Of a DNA stretch of 64,000 nt, positions 34,301 through 45,690 are shown piece by piece. The DNA is taken from assembly GCA_950022295.1 (NCBI GenBank), contig OX465599.1:3782001-3846000 (forward strand), read 5' to 3'. The notes beneath the pieces are model-generated. The model ran no database searches, was not told where the DNA came from, and saw nothing but the letters and a program-made list of their open reading frames with translations. Made by a program: the position numbers and the translations under genes. Every line of letters starts with the position of its first letter. The first letter of the stretch is position 1. The DNA comes from Bromus sterilis (taxonomy: Eukaryota; Streptophyta; Magnoliopsida; Poales; Poaceae).

Positions 34301-37300
34301 TCAGTTGCTCCCCCGGTCTCTCCTCAGTAAATTTCGTAACAGCGGGCACACTTGCCTTTCTCTTGGCCTCGGCGTGATCCTAGCGGGTGCTGTGCTTCCT
34401 GCCGTAGGCTGTGCGGGTTGTTCCCCCAGTCTGGGGACAGTCTTTACCTAAAAACAGTAGTAACAAAAATGACATTAATGAAAATTGGCTTGGGTTCTGT
34501 TTGTGTTAGTCTTGCACTGGTTCTTCTCAACTCACCAGCTGCCTGAACTGAAGGTTGTAGAACAACTGTAGGTAGAGCTGTTTAGCTTTCCTCTCTTCCT
34601 TGTTCAGAGTCCTCCAGAAGCCGTACATCGACCCCATGTTCAGAACTTTAGTTGCGTAAATCTGCCACGTGTAACTAAAATCATAGGCAAGGCATAGTAA
34701 AGTTATTTTGTTAAGAAAAAACAGAATTGTACATAAGTGCAGTTGATTTCTAGGACGATGATTGTACTATATATACCACTCATAGATGCGCTGGAGTCCA
34801 GCAGTGGACATTTTGTTCCAGTAGGTGGGGTCCTCCTTGCATTTCTGAAAGAAGGCTGCGATCTTGTCACTTGCCTCCTTGCCATTGAGCGGGTTGATGT
34901 GGAAACCCGAAACCTCGTCGACAATGATCTCAGCCGGTCCTCCTTGGTTTGTTGCAAAGGTTGGCAGCCCACAGTTCATCGCCTCGATGACCGTCAGTCC
35001 GAATGCCTCATAGAGTGCAGGCTGAAAGACGTAGAGTTCAGTCACATGGTCAGTGCTTGAAATCCAGGTCATGCTTAAGGTATTAGGAACATAATCGTAT
35101 GAGTTGGCAGTGTACCTGAACAAAGGCACCCCTGGTATCGGCAATGCAACGGTATAGCTCGCCGTTGCGCACGCGCTCGGTCTGTGCTTTGATCCAGCGG
35201 ATCTGTCCCTTGAGCTGGTACATGTCTATCAAGCTGTGCATCCTGTTGATCTCCTCGATCTCTTCTCTGTCGTTTGATTGTGATGGTTCCAGGAGCCCCC
35301 CAACAATGACCAGGTTGACAAGGTCCCTGAGCTTCTTGTTCTGACCATACCATTCTACCAGCCCGGTAATGTTCTTCACCTTGTCGAGCCTTGCCATCGA
35401 GAAGATGATTGGCTTGCTCCTGTCTTCTAGGTACCCTCTGATTCAATCATATCACAGTTCAGAGTTATTAGCAATTAATGGTGTCAGCAGTAATTAAAAA
35501 GCCTATTACCAAGGAATATATATACTTACAAGTGTTCATCATTGTCCTCCTTGCTGTAGAGTAGTTCCTCAATTTGGGGGTGCAAGTCTGTCAGCCGTGC
35601 CTGCTTTTGTGTGAATGGAAAGTAAACAGATTGATCAGCACCAGGGGCGGCAATGTTGAACTTGGGATCGAAGACGTTGACGCCTGTGGAGTAGCGACAC
35701 AGCCCTGGCATTGTGAAGGCGTAGTGGCTCTCATACTGGCCAGGTTTGTCTTTGCTGCATTTTGCCAGCGAATCCTGGGATCAGTTGTGTGACATGGCTG
35801 AGAGACTGATTTTAGTTTATGGAGTGACTGACCTTCCGGCTATTTCTTGGTAGGTGCTAGCGATGATGAAGTCACTGGTGTTCATGGCGATCATGTCGGC
35901 AGTGAACTGGCAGGAGAAGTGATACTTGTGGTCCATTTCTCTCCACTTGACATCAGAGTCCTCATACTTTGTCTTTTCAAGAGCGTGTGCAATTGTTCCC
36001 TGTTGGTTGTGATGTCAGGTTTGGTTGCTGACAGAAGAACATTTTTCAGGATTTCATTTCGATAGTTCATTTTCACCTGGGTGACTCCTAGTTTGCTGGA
36101 CAAGAGGGATGCTACTAAATTGCCATCTGTGTAGTTGCCGATGACCAAGTCTGGTTTCCCCTCCAGAATGTCAAGGATCTTGACAGAAGAATCCTAAAAG
36201 CGCCACAACAAAAGTTTGTCATCGGTTGTTACGTTCAGTTCACAATGACTAGGAGAGTTCCTGGCTGACATACCTGGGCATATCTCTCCAGGTAAGGATA
36301 AATGTCAAACCGGGAGACCCACTGGCGAAGATCTTTCCCATCGTCAGTCTTGAATGGCACGCGGAGGATGCTCGAGTGCTTTGTGTGCTCGACCGGTTCA
36401 AGCTCAACGTTGCACTTGGTGCCCTTTGCGTCCGGTATGAGTCTTGTTAACTGCAACACGAGTGAGCAGCCGTCAGATGCCCTGGATTGTTAGACCAAGG
36501 AAGTTTAATGAATGTGTCGAAGTTTACCACAAGAATCTTTGGGGTAACATTCAGGCCCTGCCGCTTGATTCTTTGCAACAATTCCTCTTCAAGAGCTCTC
36601 ACTTGGTCCAGGATGTAAACTACCTGCCAAGAAAAGATCATTTTGTTGGTCTCTGTTTCAAGCATTGATACGTGTGGATTCAGGGTTATCTACCAGGGTG
36701 AGGTAATGATCGCTGTACCTGACCGCCGGTATCCGGCAACCCAAGGACCTTCTCTTGACCAAAGTAACCGTGGATGGAGAAGATCACGATGTTGAACACC
36801 GACGGCACCCTGCTGAAGAACTTCTCCATGTTGACAGGATCCGGTGCCTGGAGCACTTCAGAGAGGAAGTTGAGTGTTTCTCTGCATGTTTCAGCAGTGT
36901 CGCCCCACCCCTTCTCCAAACCCCACTCCTGAAACCTGCAATGGACGGCGACCACATCATCGATCAGGATCAGGTATATATATGTTCTGTTGCTTTCTAT
37001 GTTTGTACATGTCTGATTACAAAGTGATCTGTCATTTACTTTTGTTCAAACTGCTGGTACGGCGCGCTCTTCTCTAGGCCAGCTAGGAAGACCTCGGCGA
37101 GAAGCAACGCCGTCTGAAGCTTGTCGACGGTTTCGAGGGTGTCGCTGATCATCAGTTTCTGCATAAAAGTGAGGAAAGACCAAGTTCATTCTGCCGTCAA
37201 CACCGAGCTTACTGAATGGAATGATCACTCAAGATGCAAGCTTAGTTGCTTACTTCGCCACGGTAGTTCAGCGCGAGCAGGTAGTCCAGCAGCGGCTTCA

Positions 37301-38028
37301 TGCTCTCTGGCTTGCCGCTCAGCTTTGAAGACATGAACCGGGAGATGAACTGCATTCCGTTCCCAATGGACGAGGGCAGCGTCAGGTGAGGCGTGGAGAG
37401 GTCCAGCGCGCCGAAATCGACCTCCAGCGAGTTGTCATCTTGTGCCCTGAAGAAAACAAACAGCAGGTAATCAAGTCTGGGTTCATTTTGTGCTCATCCA
37501 TCAGGTTTCGTGCATGTATGTATAAATTAATGATGCTGTACCATTTGTCATCGTAGAGGGTCTCCTTGCACTTGAGGTAATCGGACGGCGTGATCTGCTC
37601 GACGGAGAGATCCCCGGAGTCCACCCTGATGAACTCCCAGACGCCGGGGTTGGTCCTGATGGCGAAGGCGACGAGGGGAGGTAGCACAACGGCCTCCTGC
37701 GTGGAGCAGATGACGTAGCCGAGGAAGCCCTCGGCAAGCTTGGCCTTCTCAACCTTGTCGTCGCCTCCCGACGTCTCCAGCTCCTCCATCAGCTGCTGGT
37801 TCTTCATCAGCCTCCTGCCCTTAGACACATACCTGCAGAACAAGGATCCATCATGCATGGGTGTTTGCATACATTTCAGAGAATGAAAGGAGTATTGGTG
37901 TTTGTGTTGTGGTACCTCTGGAAGCACCTCTTCATCTGGTAGCGGCTCTGGCGCAGCGCCTCGGGCATCATGTCGACGACGCTGTCGGACCTCCTGAGGG
38001 GCATGGAGGAGGAGGAGGAGGAAGCCAT
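34301..38028 (-). CDS. SUS6: Sucrose synthase, 14 coding exons, 855 residues
   Basis: It cleaves sucrose with UDP to UDP-glucose and fructose, feeding cell-wall and starch synthesis; the enzyme is cytosolic or membrane-associated. Exons (minus): 38028-37916, 37832-37542, 37446-37254, 37158-37040, 36935-36719, 36623-36528, 36450-36274, 36193-36077, 35999-35833, 35754-35530, 35437-35116, 35021-34777, 34674-34536, 34447-34301. All phases close. The N-terminal regulatory region includes LRRSDS (residues 11-16), resembling the phosphorylation site of the family. VLGLPDTGGQVVYILDQ opens the glycosyltransferase part, VTQGTIAHALEKTKYEDSD and EIAGSKDKPGQYESH follow, and the nucleotide-sugar motif E-x7-E is Glu684/Glu692 (YEAFGLTVIEAMNCG). 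The tail after FRQL is longer than in SUS1 types (GEQPAQPT, then RPRERQ), as in the SUS5-7 group. The symbol rests on that tail plus adjacency to AGO1, as recalled for rice SUS6-AGO1c. Confidence 0.92.
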
Positions 38029-38075
38029 GGCTGAGCTGAGGTGGAGATTATTTGGCTTGGTGATGTTGCCGACAT

Positions 38076-38083
38076 GTTTTATA
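38076..38083 (-). promoter_or_regulatory. TATA box of sucrose synthase
   Basis: TATAAAAC on the minus strand lies 48-55 bases upstream of the ATG at 38028, predicting a short leader. Confidence 0.55.
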
Positions 38084-38089
38084 GGCTGG

Positions 38090-39490
38090 GAGTTGGAGAT
38101 GGAAGCAAGTTAACTATTTATGCTCTCCTCTGTCTTGTGTCTCTTTCAGAGGAAAATGAAAGGAGAGGAAGCAAAGGAAAGAAGAATGATGGGTGACAAT
38201 GAAGCAAGGCATTTGTTTTGTTCCCCTTTCTTATTAATCAATTTGTTTACATGTACTATTAATTATGCCACGCGAGATTCGATCAACTGTCGTTGGCAAA
38301 AATGAAATATTCGATCTAATTCATGTCCTCTGGTAAGTTCAAAATTAAACTGCATGTCAGAAGATGTTAATTTTTCATGTTCAGTTAAATCTTATCTTGG
38401 TGTCAAATTATAGGAAGAAAGAAGGAGAAGAATTGGTTGTTGACTCTTGAGGTTTTCTTTGGCGTGATGGCATAGATAACTAAGCTAGCTAAAATTCATG
38501 GTTACCTTTTACTTAGCCTAGCCTTTTGGGTTTCCACCTTTACAGGCAGAGTCTTGTATTCTATGCACTGAAGCTGCACCTACTATTTCACCACGTGAAA
38601 AGTTCTGAACTTCCTTCTTCTACTACTATTCTTCCTTCACAAATTTGACTGCATGGGATTTTGTTGCTCCACATGAATTAATCTGCAATGCATGTGGTTT
38701 TGTTGCACCACACCAGCAATAAAAAAACGTACTTATTTACTTTGCACATGATTTTGGACTAAATACCAGTCTATATTTTTTCTTGGTATATAATGTGAAT
38801 TAGTCTATGCAGAAAATTTCATATGGTCTCCAATCCTCCTAGGAAGCAAATCTTTTTACGATCAGAATTCTCTAAATATATCGAATAAAGTCACCGGTAA
38901 AAAAGCAAGGCCCAAACAGACAAACAAAAACCCAAATGAACGGATCCAGCAGAGTTCAAGGTATTCTCTCAGCTTCTGCTACATGATAGATTAAACTCCA
39001 GGGACCTTGAAAAGGAAGAAAACCGCAGGTTGCAGCTAAAGGTTACACTTGTGTTCTGTCAACATGTCACACTGAAGAAACTCTGCTTAAACCCAAACCG
39101 AACCACAGGTCTTTCAAACCATGAAGCTTCCCACACATTAAGGGCAAACTACAACTCTACAGGTCCCTTTCTTCATGAAGAAACTTGTCCTTGCTTCCTC
39201 GAACATCTGGATCCTGAAAAACAGAAAGGAGTTTTTTTCTTTTCAAAATGAATCCCCTAGTTTTGACAAGTGGTACCAGAGAACTTCAAACATGAAATGA
39301 GCATTGTTGTCAGAGCAAGGAAGAAAGAAATATGCTGCTAGTCAGTTTTAATGGTTGGTTACAAAGCCTCTGGATAATAGTAATTCTCCTTTCCCCTTCC
39401 TTGTTTTAACAGTGCTGGATGAAAGGGAGCATTGGAGTTGGCAAATTAAGCCAATCATTGCAGAGAATTGTGACCCGATCAAGCCATCTG
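38090..39490. other. Sucrose synthase promoter side and intergenic spacer
   Basis: AT-rich sequence with no recognised gene or repeat. The frame at 39030-39251 has no family. Confidence 0.4.
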
Positions 39491-40595
39491 TTTATTTCGC
39501 TGAGAAGGTTGCCGGACCGAAGATCGCTAGAAAGGGCCACCATACTGCCAGCGTTGGCCAGAACATGGTGCGCGCGCAGATGAGGAATGCTCTACCGCTG
39601 CCGAGTCGAGCACGCAGCGCTCTCGCAAAACCAATGATGCCTCCATGTAGAGGTTGGGTATATCCAAACCAACACAGCAGGAATACCAATGCACAGGTCG
39701 CAGTTGCCGCCATATGCGAAGCAGGAGCGTACATCAGATACTGGCCCAGCACAAAAGTAGCACAGAAACATGTGAGCGCACAGAAGGTGCAGTACGCTGA
39801 CTTGTTGAGCTCCTGCCGACGGGATGCTGTCCATGGCCATTCCAGCCGTGTTCAGGAGACTCATGGTTGCTGTGAGGGATGAAAGGAATGCTATCGCGTC
39901 GGCCGTCACGAACGCGGCGAGTACGTACGTTGCAGCAGGTGCCTGTGTGCCGCAGTTGTTGTACTTGCGAGCCATGGTGAAAACTGTGAGATATGTGGCT
40001 GCGAAAATTAGCGCGGGAACGATGATCGGAGTTTCTGTTGAATCTGTTTGTTTGTTTGATTTGCTCACTTCATCCTCTGGTTTCTGCCCGGGAAAGTACT
40101 CCTGCCCTTTGAGTTGATTGTATCGGAAATGATGACCATGACTAGCTTCGCAGTGTCTTAAAGCAGCGCCTATCAAGTTTCCATCGTTCTGCAAAAGATA
40201 AGAGGAAAAACAAAAGTTAAAACATATGGTTCACTGCTGCTTTCTCTTATTCTCAACTTAGGTTCACATGTTCACATAAAGTACTCCCTCCTTAAACATT
40301 TATAAGAGCGTTTAGAAAACGCAGTTCAAATTGCGTAACGCTACGCAAATTATATCGTGTTCCATTTTACCCCTGCGTTCGCTCACTCACCTGATTCCCC
40401 TTCCTCTCGCCGGACTCTCTACCCAAATCCAGAGCTCCCTCTCGCCGGCGCCGCTCTCCCTCTCGCCTGCGCCACTCCCTAGCTCGCCCGCGTCGGCGTC
40501 GCCGCTTCTCCCTTTCGCCCTCGCCCGCTCTCCCTCTCGCCGGTGTGTGTGCACCACCTTCTCCTGCTTGAACCAAAGTTGACTTTTTTACCAAG

Positions 40596-40903
40596 GTCGA
40601 GGAGGGCGAGCGGCAGAGCCTGCCGGCACTGCAGGCCAAGATGAAGCGCGACCAGGAGGGGTACGAGACGGAGCCCCGCCAGCTGCAGCGCCACTTCGAG
40701 TCCTCGGTGTCCCTCTTCCGGCAGCAGGCCGCGCTGTCCTCCTCGGGCGGCGGCGGCCGGGAGACGGCCAAGGAGCTCGGCGACCTCGCGTTGTTCCTCG
40801 TCCACGTCACGCCCTTCTACCTAACGACACCAACGCTGGCGCTCTGTCATCTGGCCTCCCAGTGCACCTCGTGCAGGCGCTCATACTGCTGGTCAATCTG
40901 AAG
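40596..40903 (+). pseudogene. Captured SDA1 gene fragment (exon 1 with splice donor)
   Basis: LPALQAKMKRDQEGYE, then QLQRHFESSVSLFRQQAALSS and ELGDLALFLVHVTPFY match the N-terminus of plant SDA1, a nucleolar protein of 60S ribosome assembly and export. After TPFY about 25 residues are missing, and VHLVQALILLVNLK follows in another frame, ending at 40903 with AAG|gtgagc, the exon's splice donor. Retention of a donor shows genomic DNA was taken up rather than cDNA. It is a fragment and not functional as SDA1. Confidence 0.75.
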
Positions 40904-41370
40904 GTGAGCAACGGTTCGATCCAATACAGGCGCTCAACATACTGTATTCAGATAAGATTTTGTTTGGTATTGGTATGCTACTCCTGCATACAAGAGCAAA
41001 GTATACTGACTCACTCAGCTGTTGATATGAATTATCCTTCATATTTGTTTGTTGTGATTAATGATAGCCGAGGACATTTTTGTTGTTTCAGTTAATTGCC
41101 AGTGAGTGTTTCCTGTGTTCATTCTCACCTTGTGTATGTGCTTCACGAAGAGAGGGAAAAAATGGATGGTCTGATACTGAAATCTGAATCTTGTTCCTTA
41201 TGTTATGTAAACAAATTAAAACTGAAATCTGAATATTGTTCCTTATGTTATGTAAACAAATTTGCTTAATTAGTATGCTCTCAGTCATGGTACTGTCACT
41301 TGTTCTCGGATGGCAGGAATTGGTGGCATTGATGGAGTTGGAGCATAAGTTGCTTCATGAGCAACTTATG

Positions 41371-41692
41371 TTCGAGACGGTGAAGGATCTTCGCGAAGCC
41401 GACTCGGCGATTAGGAAGTTGCTGGCCATTGACTGGTACAGGGAGCATATCATCAAGAACCACAACGGGCACCAAGAGGTACAAACAGGATGAATCCTGT
41501 TAATCTTCATTTTGTACTCCCATTTAGTTATCTGAAACTTGAGAGAGTACTCTGTCTGTCTGAACGTCGCAGGTCATAGTGGGCTACTCTGATTCAGGCA
41601 AGGACGCCGGCCGTTTCACGGCAGCGTGGGAGCTGTACAAGGCGCAGGAGAACGTGGTGGCGGCGTGCAACGAGCACGGCATCAAGGTGACT
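41371..41692 (+). pseudogene. Captured phosphoenolpyruvate carboxylase fragment with intron
   Basis: FETVKDLREADSAIRKLL, then AIDWYREHIIKNHNGHQE (to 41478), and after a spliceable gap (41479-41572, gt...ag) VIVGYSDSGKDAGRFTAAWE and CNEHGIKVT, match the catalytic core of plant PEP carboxylase. The gap sits where PEPC genes have an intron (HQE / V). The enzyme carboxylates PEP to oxaloacetate in the cytosol. Only about 75 of roughly 970 residues are present. Text on both sides is unrelated, so this is a captured piece inside the Mariner. Confidence 0.85.
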
Positions 41693-41814
41693 GCTCTTCC
41701 ACGGCATCAAGGTGAAGATGCTCAATTCAGTAAAATGAAATCCTTATATTTTTTTGTCTTTCATATAGACTGTGAAGTTGAGCATGTGTTGTGTTCTCTT
41801 GTTCTTCTTCGCAG

Positions 41815-42010
41815 CCGACTCAACCAACTCGTATTCAGATTTGCGCTTGCAGGGATGCCGCCGCCGAGGCCGCCGGGAAGAGGCCAGGGAGCGTGCTCGT
41901 GTGTCTGCGAGGACGGGCGCATGTGGCACTCCCACGACGGCCTGGCGCCGCACGCCCACTAGCCCAACTACTCTGCCGGGGACTTCTCCAAGCACGCCTC
42001 TCAGATTTGC
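41815..42010 (+). pseudogene. Unidentified GC-rich gene piece inside the Mariner
   Basis: A GC-rich block starts after a splice-acceptor-like ttcttcgcag (41806-41815) and reads RDAAAEAAGKRPGS, then CEDGRMWHSHDGLAPHAH. Its composition resembles an exon of a grass gene, but I cannot name the family. Confidence 0.4.
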
Positions 42011-43041
42011 CGACTCCCCCAGCTTCACTGTCTGCACTGGGTACACTCAAATTTTATCATACAGTATGCTCACCCCGGTTCCTGCATCACTCTTCTCATC
42101 GGAAATGGCTGAGCAAGCAGCACCCTGCAGATCATCATACACAAAGCAGAGCATTATAAAAATGACCCAAAACAAAACACACGATTTCCACTGTGTAATC
42201 TGCATTTTCCTCTGAATCTGACAGTTAGTGTTTCCCGCGTAGCGTTGGTGCAGATTTCAGATACCTCTAGATTATGTGCTCGGCTTGTGCTCTGTTTCAA
42301 ATTGTGTTCATTCTCACCTTGTGTATTTGCTTCACTAAGAGAGGGAAAAAGGATGGTCTAATACTGAAATGTGAATCTTGTTCCTTATGTTATGTCAACA
42401 AATTTAAACTGAAATCTGAATCTTGTTCCTTATGTTATGTAAACAAATTTGCTTAATTAGTGTGCTCTCAGTTGGTGGAGTTGGTGTATAACTGAAATCT
42501 GGATGGAAGGAATTGTTGGAGTTGGAGTACAAGTGCACATCAGAGTTGCTTCATGAGTTGCCGTTGTTGCTGCCGTGTCTGCACGATGGATCTGCTGATT
42601 GATGTGGTTTCTGCTCTGCTTGACGCTGAGGAGATGGATCTGCAACAAAGGTTGGTTACACTTGATAATTAATGGTGGTCTGAATCTTCGGTAAAATGAA
42701 ATCCTTATATTTTTCTGCTTTCATATAGACTGTGAAGCTGAGCATGTGTTGTGTTCTATTTGTCCTTCCTTTTTCAGTTCTTAAATTAGAGAAGCTGCTT
42801 TGTAAAGCCACAGATTTGCAAACTATGGAGTATAATTTTAGGATTAACTTTCTTCATACAAGGGGAGTATAAGTTGCAAGTAGAAGTATACACATTACTG
42901 AAACTTTAGGAATAATATCCTGCATACAAGAGCAGAGAGACAACATTTTTGCGGTAGCATACATGGGAAGTTTTTCCTCTCCTCTCCACTCTTCTCCTTT
43001 CCTCTCCTATGCTCTCCTCTCTACTCAACATACTCCATTGC

Positions 43042-44558
43042 TCACTGGACATCTTGTTCTAGAATCTCCATGGCATTCTCGTAAACTTCTCGAGGGCAAT
43101 AAATCCTATGCGGTAGCATTCCTTGACCTTCCAATCTCTCCTTGCACACATGTGGAATTTTATATGCATTTCCTCCTCCATGGTTCATCACTTCCACCAT
43201 GATGGTCTGAAGAGTTAAAAATATTCTGTTAAGTTTCCCAGGATCATACTCATCGAATTCTTCTTGCACACCTTCAATCAATTCTTTTATAGTTGTCAGA
43301 GCTCTGCAGTCGGTCATAGACTCAAGGGATCTGAAATGTCCAAGATCAAGTGCGTTCATATCAGGAGAATTTGGAGGCTGTTGTATTATTCTAATGTCCA
43401 AACCAGTTGTAGACACAGCTTTTGTGAACTCTGCGTCTCCAGGAAGGATGTGTGTCTTCGCATTGTCTTGCTGGATCAATATTTGGCCAATATGATCTGC
43501 GGGCCACACTTCTTTTATTCCTGGAACCACTTTTTCTATCATATACCACCTCATTACCTGTCGGTTCACATTGACGAACTTAATTTCCATTGTCCCTCTT
43601 GCTCTATATTCACTCCTTCTAGCAGCGGGAATCTCTTGCACAAATGGCCATACATCAATTTTACCTGAGAATGTTAGATTGCCTTGAGCATCATATCTTG
43701 GTCGAGCAACCGCGGTAGGAACATCACTTTTCCAATACAGTTCTTGTTCCGAACAGTTCTGACCGGGTCATCTTCCTCAGGGAGGAGGTAGTAGTATCTA
43801 TTCATTTTTGTCATATAGAACCATTTTTCGTCAATATGCACAATGTTTTTCATACTGCTGAATCTGGGTCTTGGAGCTGCTAAGGTGGTTTAATCAAGCA
43901 TTGAGATGCAAAACTCGATTCTTGCTCTTTTATTCTTGTCTTTCAAGGTTGGCTTCACACGGTTGGAGTGCCTCCTAATCTTGCGAAGCTTGAGTTTCCG
44001 GTAGAGTGTAGTATGACTAACACCCAATGTGCGAGCAAGTGACCTGAGTGTCGATCTTCTATTCAACGAAACCATGGGGATTTGGGATAGAACATCATCC
44101 TTTCCTTTTCTTCCACATCTTCCTTTCCTTCTATTGGTCACATCCACCTCCTGACCAAGCGCAATTTGTTGCTCTGCCATTGTCCAGATTTTTCTAATAT
44201 GTTGAACACCAACTTGAAAAATTTGAGCAACATTTTTCTTGTCGTTTCTTTTGAATTTCCCACCGCTGGCTAGATTCAAGGTATGCAGTGCCATGTAGAC
44301 AGCATATCTCTGGTTATCTGTCATTGACTTTCTTTGCCTGCGTATTTGCTGACCACCTACAATAGCAACTTCTTTTTCTTCTTGGAGCATATTATCATCA
44401 TCAGCAGCTTTTTCTTGGAGTATATTGTCATCATCAGCAGCTTCTTCTTGGACCATATTGTCATCATCATCAGCTGCTTCTTGGACCATATTGTCATCAT
44501 CAGCAACTTCTTCTTCTTCTCCTATAGGCGGCGTGCAGTTCAAATCTGGGAGCACCAT
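43042..44558 (-). pseudogene. Mariner transposase (plant MLE type), disrupted
   Basis: The start is placed at 44558 (MVLPDLN). An acidic stretch with four near-repeats of ADDDNM-xQEE follows, then a helix-turn-helix DNA-binding region (RSLARTLGVSHTTLYRKLK). The first catalytic aspartate lies in VHIDEKWFYMTK at about 43830, the second in IQQDNAKTH (about 43475) and the third in PPNSPDMNALDLGHF (about 43345), the plant DD39D arrangement. Two lesions are visible: a nonsense codon just after FCISMLD (43890) and a one-base loss near 43700 that shifts the frame. This copy cannot make transposase; mobilisation would need another element. Confidence 0.88.
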
Positions 44559-45129
44559 ATTGTGCTGCTTCAGTAACTGAAAGTTTCCATGACAGCAAGT
44601 TAATACTCCAAGAAGAAAAAACAAACCATGGTTCAGATATGCACTACTCCCAGAATGAACTTACTCATTATGCTGAGACATTAGTGTTATTTCAGCAAAT
44701 TGAAATTATGCACTACTCCCGAAATGAATTTTATGCAATTTTGCTTTGCTATCCTGAGCATATCACAACATTTGCCATGGAAATGTGCCCAGGTTCAGTT
44801 ACATTTGCATTTTCTCATTCCATGTTTAATTTTCATGCACCCTATTCCTAGATTCCATGAATTCTTCTGTAAATTTACATGCAGATTCTAGCTAAATCAT
44901 GGAGTACAATAACAACAACTTTGTTTACATGCAGATTCTCCCGAAATGCATGAATGACAAAGTGCCCAGGAGCCATCATAACATCAGACAGGGAGCTCAA
45001 GTTTCTGTTTAACTGAATCCACCAAAGTCTGCTGCAAATTATTGTGAATTCTTGAGAATCCTGTTGTTTTGCCGTTTACTAAATCAAATCTTGTGAATTC
45101 TTATGATTTGAGGTGAGAGTACCTTCCTG

Positions 45130-45690
45130 GAGTGCTGTGTGATGCAGTGAGCATTCTTCCTGGTGCGCGTGCTGCGAGTACCAGCCTGGGCGTGGTGTGG
45201 AGGACCAGTCTGGGCGCAAGGCAACGAGATGGGGTGGCGGGGCGACCAAGATGGTGTGGAGGCGACCAGGCTATGGCAGCGAGGACAAGGAAGAGGCTGT
45301 CGAGGCGATCAGGCTGGGGAAGTGGCGGCCAGGTTGGGGCAGCGACAATCAGACTTGGGCGGCTGCTACCAGGCTGTGCCGACGGCGATCAGGCTGATGC
45401 GGCGGCGGCGATCAAGCTGGGGCGGCGGTGACCAGGATGCGGCGGCGGCGACCAGGCTGTGCCGGCGGCGATCAAATTGGACGACGAGCGTCCGGGCTGG
45501 GGCGGCAGCGACCAAATTGGATGACGGGGGACCAAACTGGGCGAGGACGAGCGTCTCGAGACGAGGCCGAGCAGTCCCAAGCGCCTGGAGACGAGCCTAA
45601 GCACCTGGAGACGAGGAGGAGTGCGTGAACGACGCGAGGAAGAAGAACGACGCCTGGAGGAGGCGATCTGAAGAAATTCAAATGGAGGGC
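45130..45690. repeat. GC-rich short-repeat tract at the Mariner right end
   Basis: Repeats of the kind ggcgaccaggctg / gcggcgatcaagctgg recur many times at irregular 25-40 base spacing. Frames here are low in complexity and not credible genes. Confidence 0.6.

Larger units (their letters stand above)
41110..42790. repeat. Internal direct duplication within the Mariner
   Basis: 41125-41285 and 42310-42470 are near-identical (cttgtgtatgtgcttcac onward), each holding its own 45-bp tandem repeat with ttgttccttatgttatgt. 41720-41800 matches 42690-42770 (aaatgaaatccttatatttt). The first copy contains the PEPC piece between the shared parts and the second does not. Confidence 0.75.

Noticed and set aside
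45130..45690. Gln/Arg/Gly-rich frames at the Mariner right end
   Set aside because: They come from short GC-rich repeats and are open in several frames at once.
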